DNA of 64,000 bases from Gordius sp. MW1 (lineage: Eukaryota; Nematomorpha; Gordioida; Gordea; Gordiidae), in assembly GCA_964036665.1 (NCBI GenBank), contig OZ038526.1, positions 21,266,001 to 21,330,000 of the forward strand. Direction: 5' to 3'. A program made the translations under genes and the position numbers. The notes beneath the pieces are model-generated. The model saw only the letters and a program-made list of their open reading frames with translations. It was not told the DNA's origin and did not search any database. Shown here one piece after another: positions 56,176 through 64,000 of this stretch. Position 1 is the first letter of the stretch, and each line of letters begins with the position of its first letter.

Positions 56176-56352
56176 CATTCAGTTTCGGATTAAAGTTAAA
56201 ATTTAGGTATTTTTTAAGATAAAATTTATAATTATTATAAAAGGTACTCAATTTATGGCCTTCTTGAAAAAATGGGAAGATGGTCATTAATGTTCCAAGC
56301 TGAATTGGCAAGATGGTTTTCGGCGAGTTGAAAGGGCACCATAATTTTTATA
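56176..56352. repeat. right arm of the MITE split by gypsy-2
   Basis: Contains AAGATGGTTTTCGGCGAGTT and GGGCACCATAATTTTTATA, the reverse complement of the left arm at 51236-51300 with a few changes. Confidence 0.7.
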
Positions 56353-57208
56353 TCGTTGACACCTGGTAAAATGTTTTTCAAATATTGATAACATTCAAAC
56401 TTTGATTTATTATTTAATTTATAAAATGTGTTTTCTAATAATTGAAAAATAAAAGTTATTAAAAGAATGTAATGAATAATACTTATAAAATTACCTATAA
56501 AGTGTTAACTTTGATTTAATTGGACTAAAAAATTAGCGACACCCTCAATAATAATTTAATACATGAAGATTTTTTCTATACAAAGCTTATAACAATTGGT
56601 AAATAGAATCGCATAAGCAAGAGATTTTATGGTAAATAATTTTATTAGATAAATTGGGCAATGTGCGTCTTATATATGCATATAAAAACAAATCATTGCC
56701 AATCATAATGATTAGCAAAGTAGCTTTTGAACTCCATTAATAGAATATACTGGGCAAAAAAATATTATATTTCGGTCCTAACTCAATCTTCCAATCACTC
56801 CGTTATAGATTGTTTTGTATTAATGTTTGCAGTTACTGATCCGCTAAAATTTTCAGTTAAAAACAGTAAAAATGGTGTATACAATTACTTATGTATTATA
56901 ATATAATTATGATACCAATCAACTCTAATTTATTTGCATCAATTTACATTAACAAAGGTTGCTATTTTTAAGAAAAAAATTTAAAGATGGCGGATTCTTA
57001 TATAAAAGTAAAAATAGTAAAAGTAGCGAATGTGTTTGATCTGTTTTTACTACAAATAACGTTTACAACTCCCGCCTTTATTGTAATTTGTTTTTTTGTT
57101 TACAGTTTATTTGAATCTAAATATCTAAAAGATGTTTTTGACCAAACATTATATTTAAAATAATTTATTCGGCTAGACATATTTTAACATTATATTTATT
57201 ATTCTCAA
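56353..57208 (+). promoter_or_regulatory. upstream region of the pocket-protein gene
   Basis: AT-rich. About 220 bp before the ATG lies AAAGATGGCGGATTC (56984), a YY1-like word, followed by a TATATAAAAGTAAAAATAG stretch that could act as a TATA-like element. No E2F site (TTTSGCGC) was noticed. Assignment as promoter is inference from position. Confidence 0.35.
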
Positions 57209-60200
57209 ATGGATTCTCTTAATACAAATTCTGAAGATATATCATCAGATGAATTATTCAAAAAGCTTGAAGATTTATGTTTGGAATTGAATTTAGATTC
57301 AGCTATAAGAGATCAATCTTGGAAATCTTATGAAAAAATATCATCCAGTTATTTATTAGAAGTATTAATCCCATTCATTATTACTCTAACTAAAAATTTT
57401 AATAGGGAAACAAGGTAGAATGGCTGATATGTTCAATTTTTGTAACATGTAAGAATCACAAAGTTTATACACTTGGCAAAAATATGGTTGAAGGCAATTG
57501 TATTTCACTCATCAGGCTATTGAAATGTGCTAATATGAGGTATTTATAAAGATAAAATTTATTTTACTAAATTTGATTAAAGTATATTAAATTTTTTTGA
57601 TAAAATGAAAAAATGGTGTGATATGGCTCACTCCCCTGAAAATATATGTCAATGGGTGGAAGAATTACAATCACGATTTGACGTTAATAAAGTTATATTT
57701 TTCTCCAAATACATCCCACTCTTTGATCATTTATTCAACACCCATGCCTTGAAAGAAGAAGCAGAAGATAATTCTCTAGGTAAATGATAGCAATTTTGAA
57801 AAGATTATAACAAATTTTAGGTGATGAAAGTCCACTTAAATTCTTAAAGAAAAGGTATTTAATAATAACTCGTAGTTAGTTTATTATAAAAATGATTTTA
57901 AAAGTCATATTTATTTATAAATATCAAAAAATTAGACATGTTTGTTATGATAATGTTCAAATTAATATATTTTTTTAAAAAATATAGGAAAGGGATCTAT
58001 GAGTTAAAAGAATTGTTTGAATTTTCTTGGGTTCTCTACATTTATGTAAAAGGTATGTATCTGAAATTTTAAAATTAAAATTAATTTTTGATTTTAGGTA
58101 AATATAGTGGAATAAGTGGTGATTTGGTACATTGTTTCAACTTGTTACTTTGTTGTTTGGATCTGATTTATGTCAATGTACTAACGGATATGAGGAAAGA
58201 TTTAATAAACCCAACTTTTCCAGGTTAGTAAAATTAATTTTTTATATAAATTTCCATAATAATATCTGGAAATAACAGTTGTGTTTTCTCCTATTTAAAG
58301 GCAAAAATGTTTAAATTAAGTTAAATGCATGTGCTTAATTTGATAAATAATGAGAAACTTATAGTATACAATTTTTATATATAATAATTTATAATATGAC
58401 AAATGTAAATTTAAATTAGTTTGTTCACCAATTTTTTTAATCCAACATTACTTTTTAAATTAAAAGGACATGATGTCTTTGATTCTCATTTTTGATTTAA
58501 AATAAATTACTCTATTTAATGTGTGCATTGTCCCACAGTTATGGGGTTTGTTTTAATAAGTTTCTTGCATCTCGATTACATTAGGGTCTTGTCCAGATTT
58601 ATCCTATTAGTTAGCATTACTTTGTCTTAGAGATGGATTTTTTCATGGGAATTTTGATCTAGGAAATTTTCTTGGGAACTTTGAGGAAACTAATACCTTT
58701 ATGTACTATACTTTTTGATTTTCAACATTCATTACCACCTTAAATATCTAGAATGAAGACCTTTGAATCAAATAACAAATATTGTGACAATTTGCATATT
58801 AATATTAAAATAAGTTTGGCAAGAAAATGTTAACTTTATCTAATTATAGTGAATTGAAGATCAAAGTTTTTTATTTTTAATTATTGAAATTAGTAATCTT
58901 GAGCACTTACTATTTAATACCATGAGGGAAAATTTTAAATAATTAGGCATATTTATCATCTCCAAGCTAGAAACTGGTGGGTTTTGGGATACATGATATT
59001 TTTGCAGACCTCTGGTGTAATATTTAAATCATTTTTATATTGCTAGAATTTCATTATTTTCTATACAAATTTAGATGCTTTAATGTGCAAAGCTAGTTGA
59101 TTTATTAATCAAACAAACGTTTTAAATGTCTTCGAAAAAACCAAACAATTTTTTGTTCGCTTGAAATCTTTTGTTTTTCTCTTACTATTTTGTATATATA
59201 CTTTATTTGGGTAAATTTTATCATAATTAAAGTTTTTCAGATAACCTATTCCATTGATTGTTACATAGTTTATAAAAAGTATTTTTTAAAATTTGTAACT
59301 ACTTTTAAAACTTAGGAGTTATTTATGATGAAAAGTTGAATTTACCTATCCTAATCTATGTTTCTAATATACTAATCTTTGTCTTTTAAACTCTTTAGTA
59401 AGCCTGAGCAAGAATTTCTAAAATCATAATATAAATACTTTTTTTTCTAAATCAGATCTAATTAATTCAAAAATCCAAATTGAATTCATATTTTATAATA
59501 TATTTTTCAAATTAAACTGTATTTATAAATTTTAGGTATCCCGGATGGATATTTTAGCAAGGAGTCCATAAAAACCCCACCCGAAGAATTGAGTGTTATT
59601 ACTCAGTTGTGTGTGGCTATGGGTAGTCCATCGTTGGAATTGGATGCCAAATCGTTGAAAATCCACGAGTGGAACCCTTTTCTACGCCGATTTTTGGGCG
59701 AAAAAGTATTTTTTGCCGAATTTTTTTGATGTTTTGCCAGGTTTTGAATTTATGTCTCAGGTTTAAGTTTTTTTCTTCATACTTAAACTAAGCTAGATCA
59801 TATAAAATATTACTCCCTAATCTTTTAATTAGAAAATTGTTGTCATAAACTTTTAGCAACATTTTATTACCTGGATAACATTTTCTTCGATATCTCCATG
59901 TCAAATCAAGTTTTGATATTATCCATTATATCAGTTTTTTTGTTCTGTTGCAATTCAGCCAATATTTTACCTAAAATCCTCATTGAAATTTATACGTTGT
60001 AATATTCAAGATGGCCGCCAAAAATAGAGTCGGGCAGATTATTAGTCTGAACTTTTTATATTTTTTTTCCTTTATGTTATATTTTAATTAAATGTTAAAT
60101 TTTAATCTGTTTTGTTTTACATTTTATATAAAATCGATTTTATAGGTGATTAAAGGAGACCCTGAAACACTAACCGGAATATTGCAAAGAGAAAATTTTG

Positions 60201-63200
60201 ATGGGAATCTGTAAGAAAATTAAATTAAAAAATAAAAATTATATTTTTTATGTTGGAAAATAAATAATAATATTTTCTATGTTATTTTAAGTTTCTTAGA
60301 ATGTGAAGTTAAAAATATTAATTAATTGCAACAGTTTTAAAAATTTTCTTTTTTAAATTCAAAAAATAACCAATTTTCTATGGCTTTTATTATGGCTTTT
60401 AAATAAAAAACGGTAATTTTTCAGCCCGTTTTTTACGAAGCTTGCTATTATTTTTTTAACGATTTTTGTGTTTTTTTTTGTATATATGTGGAAAATCGGT
60501 ATTAGGAAAAGCAAATTTTACTTCTATAGATTTTAAAAATCCTTTAATTTGAATAAACATTTGATTAATACCATTTTTCTTGCAACTTTTATTGATAAGA
60601 ATATCTAACGATTTTATATATTTTATTTATTTATTATAAATAAATTTAAATTTTTTTTTATCGTTGGTTGGTTTGATCCGCGCAGAAAAATGTTGAATAA
60701 ACTTTATCAAGAAATGGTGTTGAACGCGGGGTTTTTCGACGAAAGGATCTTTTTGGGCGAAGATTATTTGTTTCGCTCATTGGCTACGCCCGTTAAACAC
60801 GTGACTTCTTCGCATTTGAACGGGAAAGCGCGGGAACAAGATGGCGGCACTGGAGGAGCGCGAAAAAATTTGTTGCTTCAATTCGAAAAGGTATCAACAT
60901 TTTGTGACTTTTTCAAACTTTCCCGATTTTTATGAAATTAGAATTTATTTGGTAAATGTTTTTAAAAAATTAGAAAATTTCATTTATTTTTTATAAAAAA
61001 TTGATTTGAACAGTTTTAAACCAAGAAATAATTTGTTATTTTACACTTTTCTAATATGTTGAATGATACTGTTATTTAATACAAAATTATAAAATCATCT
61101 TTAGTGTACAGATTTCAAAAGGATAATACTAATTTTTTTGTGATTAAAATTTTGAAGCGAGATAAATTATCTAAAATTTTGCAAAAATTTTGTACAATGT
61201 TTAAACTTGTTTTTTTTCAAATAAAATAAATTTTTTTTTATAATAATAGAGGTTTATTTTTAAATAATTGTGTATGATAAGTGCTAAAAATTGTAAAAAA
61301 AGTTTATTTTAATTAGATAATATTTATTTTTTTAATTACATTTATATCTTTTATTTATTTATAGCCCACCTATTCAGAAACTCTGATCCAGCTGACACCC
61401 CTCACGGGCCGACGATACTTGGTTGACAAATATAACGGGTCCACAAATCTCACGCCCGTCTCGACCGCCAGCCACGAGTTGAGACGGTTGCGAGCCATCG
61501 GGGAAACTTTCGAAAATTTCGATCGAATGCTCGAGCATTTAGATCAGTTGCCTGAGGAGCAAGAGGCTGTTCCTCCCTCACCCCCCACAACCCTAATCGA
61601 CATTTTAAGGTTATTTTTATGAGAGATAAAAAGTACATAAAAAACTTAAATTTCAATTTTTTATTTAAAAATAAACATTTCATGAAGATGAGTGAAACAT
61701 TTGATGTGTTAAGCGCTTTAAAGATATTAAATTTTAAATTTCATAAATTTATATAAGATAAAAGTGTTAAATTTTTAAATAAATTAATATATAAATTTTA
61801 GCAATTGTCCCAAAGATACGCGGCAATTAGTACTTGAGAGATTGGAACTTTTGAAAGGGAAATTTTTGGGCGCCCATGAGGAAGCGATCGTAAGTCTAGT
61901 TTGTTTGGGAAAATTTTTTATCTCATATTTAATTTTTAAAATTTAAATTAAAAAATCAAATTAAATCAAATAGGTGGTGGATCAGGGGATGTCGTCAGCT
62001 GGTCTGAAATTTCAACTGGCGCGCACGCTGTACTTGAATTTGTTGGAAAAAATTTTGATTTTAGAAAAGCGGAGCAAATCTAAAAATTTACCCTCTTTCG
62101 ATTTCGACGTAAGTAGTAATTTTTACAATTATTTAAAAACTTTTGGTTTAAAATCGGAGAAAATATTTTTAAAAACCACCGTTTTTTACTTCCGTTTACG
62201 ATGTTTACTACATTTTATCTTAATTTGTTCGAGAAGTTTTTCAATATTTCCCTTTTAAATTGTATATATATAGAAAATTTTTAAATTTTTATTTAATATT
62301 TTTGATTTAAAATCGGTAAAATTACGAAAAACTCCAACATTTTCACTTCCGTTTATATAACTTTCTTTTAATCGAAATTCATTGGTTTCCTTTTTTATAT
62401 TCGTAACCTTTTTAAAGCTTTTTTGATGGTATTCGACCCGACACTAGCTAGTGTTATAAAAACGGTTGGGTTTGGTTTGGTCGACCTTACTAAGACTCAC
62501 GGTTGAATCTCGTCTGTTCCTTCAAATTTCGACTGAGCCTAGAGGTCGACTAAGAAAAACAGACTCCAAAGTGCCTTACCAAGGGTCGGCTAAACAAAAC
62601 CCAACCGTTTTACTACACTACTCGACACTTTATTTTACAAATGATTTCCAATTTTCTGATTATTTCCGATTATATAACAAAACTCTTGGCACTAAATACT
62701 GGCTAAGTTTTACTTTACCTACGTTTGATAAACTGGAATTTAGGCCTTTTAAATGGGCGCATGAAAACTTTTTCATAGTAAAAAGAAAAAAATTTGCCCT
62801 CGGGCCGGGGTCAGATAAAGGAATTTTCAGGGAATTATCTAGCCAGCTTCGCAATTGCCCGTTATAAAACGACAACCTAGACAAATTGCCCAAAGAAATT
62901 TATATATGAGCTCAAAAACAAATATAGAAATCTGGGCTCTGGCTAGGTCGAAAAATTAAGGCCAACCAGCGGTCATAAGCTAGTGTATTTGCGGAAGCGA
63001 AATAAAATTCATTTACAGAAGCAGAAGTCTCCACAGCCATTAAAAACCCGTATAAATTTCAAGGACAATTATTGAAAAATTACAAGTTGGACACGACGGA
63101 AGGACAACCAAAAATGTTAGAGAAATAATTTCATCAACATTTTGATATAACTTCCATTTATTACCTCTTTAGGGTTTGCTCTTACACGAAGATTTCAATC

Positions 63201-63388
63201 GTAGCCTAGTGGCGCTGTCCCTCGAGGTGGTACTCTTTTGTCACGATGTAACCAATTGCGGACGATACGCCTTCCCTTGGATCCTGAACGTTTTAAACCT
63301 TCAGCCCTACGTCTTTTATCGTGTCATCGAATTGGCAGTTAGGGCGGAAGACCGACTTACGCGAGACATGGTCAAACACCTTAATAAA
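57209..63388 (+). CDS. RBL1: retinoblastoma-family pocket protein, p107/p130-type, 3' end outside window
   Basis: Transcriptional repressor that binds E2F/DP and, as part of DREAM-type complexes, restrains cell-cycle genes. Thirteen exons in phase: 57209-57361, 57406-57539, 57583-57779, 57821-57854, 57988-58052, 58098-58223, 59536-59705, 60146-60210, 60686-60890, 61365-61609, 61802-61889, 61974-62108, 63173-63388; 611 residues so far. N-terminal domain: [60 protein letters not shown]. Linker: [22 protein letters not shown]. Pocket A starts near residue 400 ([13 protein letters not shown]) and runs through [20 protein letters not shown] and [11 protein letters not shown]. These match p107/p130 rather than RB1. 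Spacer, pocket B and C-terminus lie beyond the window. Introns 1-3 and 5 are 41-45 bp, intron 6 is 1.3 kb, and intron 12 carries two repeats. Confidence 0.95.
62452..62623. repeat. hAT-like MITE family M1 in pocket-protein intron 12
   Basis: TAGTGTTATAAAAACGGTTG left and CAACCGTTTTACTACACTA right. The flanks CCCGACAC (about 62440) and CTCGACAC (after 62623) look like an 8-bp target duplication with one change and four extra bases on the left. Belongs to the AACTAAGACT-type subfamily variant. Confidence 0.8.
62735..63117 (+). repeat. dispersed repeat B in pocket-protein intron 12
   Basis: Most complete copy: GCCCTCGGGCCGGGGTCAGA, TTGCCCGTTATAAAACGACA, GGCCAACCAGCGGTCATAAG, CCACAGCCATTAAAAACCCG, AAATTACAAGTTGGACACGA. 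It ends 55 bp before exon 13. The small open frames within it are chance. Confidence 0.65.
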
Positions 63389-64000
63389 GTGAGAGAGAAA
63401 AAAATGAGAAATTTTTGTTATAGTTTTAATCATAAATTTTTATTTAAAAAGTTATGATTTTGCCCCCCCCCCCCCTATCTCCCTCCCTCTTTAATTTTGG
63501 TTATGCACAGGTGTATGATAATTTTATATTTTTTACTTTTTGGAATTATTTATTTATCTAAGTAAGAATAACACAAACGTTCGGTGTATATATATATGGG
63601 GCAATACATGTGAAATCGATCAAAAACCCCGTTTTTCGGCTGACCTTCTGTCAGACTTTTATGTAAATTTGATGTGAAAATGTAGAAACTATTGATTTAT
63701 TATGAAAAAATTGTGAAGGTTTTTGCTCCATTTGGACAGCTACTACTTTTTAAGTTTTGTGGACTGAAAGGTCAAAATTCACCTTTTAAGAAATCGGGTC
63801 ATGACGCTAAATTTCGATAATTTTTCCTTAATTATTAACCCCCAAATCATAAAATCTTGTTGTGACCTGTCTCAATTGAAAAAAATGAAAAAAAAAATTT
63901 GATTGGTCATTTGATCATCTGATAATGGTCAAAATATCATTTCTACTCTTTACTAGTGTCAAACCTTTTAAAATTCGAAACTGTTTTTTACCACCTAAAC
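63389..64000. other. intron 13 of the pocket-protein gene, open at window edge
   Basis: Begins GTGAGAGAG after exon 13. Contains a run of about 10 C at 63463 and otherwise AT-rich DNA. No further pocket-protein exon is recognisable before the window ends. Confidence 0.55.

Overview
The window looks like nuclear DNA of an AT-rich invertebrate animal (roughly 70% A+T by eye). Evidence for this is GT-AG introns, many of them only 36-50 bp long, orthologues of metazoan-type proteins, and a dense mixture of decayed animal transposons (mariner, RTE-type LINE, Ty3/gypsy, Helitron-like, several MITE families). The species cannot be fixed from the sequence. TTAGGG-type telomere-like words and arthropod-style gypsy gag/pol features are compatible with arthropods and other small invertebrates. 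No prokaryotic genes, CRISPR arrays or intact RNA genes were seen.

Three host genes can be reconstructed by exon phase and family similarity. (1) A complete 7-exon nucleotide-sugar transporter of the SLC35A3 type, + strand, 9101-11160, 325 codons. (2) A complete FHOD-family formin, - strand, 33604 down to 13989, 28 coding exons, 1548 codons, all phases consistent. It has the N-terminal GTPase-binding/armadillo block, a Ser/Gln-rich linker, a short FH1, a full FH2 and a divergent tail. A further exon at 40544-40756 is in phase to be an upstream first exon. (3) The 5' two-thirds of a p107/p130-type retinoblastoma-family pocket protein, + strand, from 57209 and leaving the window after 63388: N-terminal domain, linker and most of pocket A. 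The transporter and the formin converge tail to tail. No pathway link between the three genes is visible.

Layout: 1-4.7 kb is transposon debris (Helitron end, mariner, dispersed repeats). 5.7-9.0 kb is a broken RTE-type LINE ending about 80 bp before the transporter start codon. 9.1-11.2 kb is the transporter. 14.0-33.6 kb is the formin, whose introns hold a cluster of hAT-like MITEs, a Helitron-like insertion, LINE 3' ends, a telomere-motif MITE, a Harbinger-like MITE and a TTTA microsatellite that is almost an entire intron. 34-45 kb is repeat-rich with many long poly-G/poly-C runs. 45.4-49 kb is a gypsy relic whose two LTRs are in opposite orientation. 49.4-50.7 kb is a short non-autonomous LTR element. 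51.2-56.4 kb is a nearly complete gypsy element (LTRs, gag, protease, RT, RNase H, integrase) inserted in an inverted-repeat MITE. 57.2-64 kb is the pocket-protein gene.

The observations most worth following are the strong excess of the palindrome AWCAGCTGWT (about 20 copies, concentrated in the formin gene), the gypsy relic with inverted LTRs and mismatched flanks, and the MITE family that carries telomere-like repeats. I found no convincing new multi-gene system.
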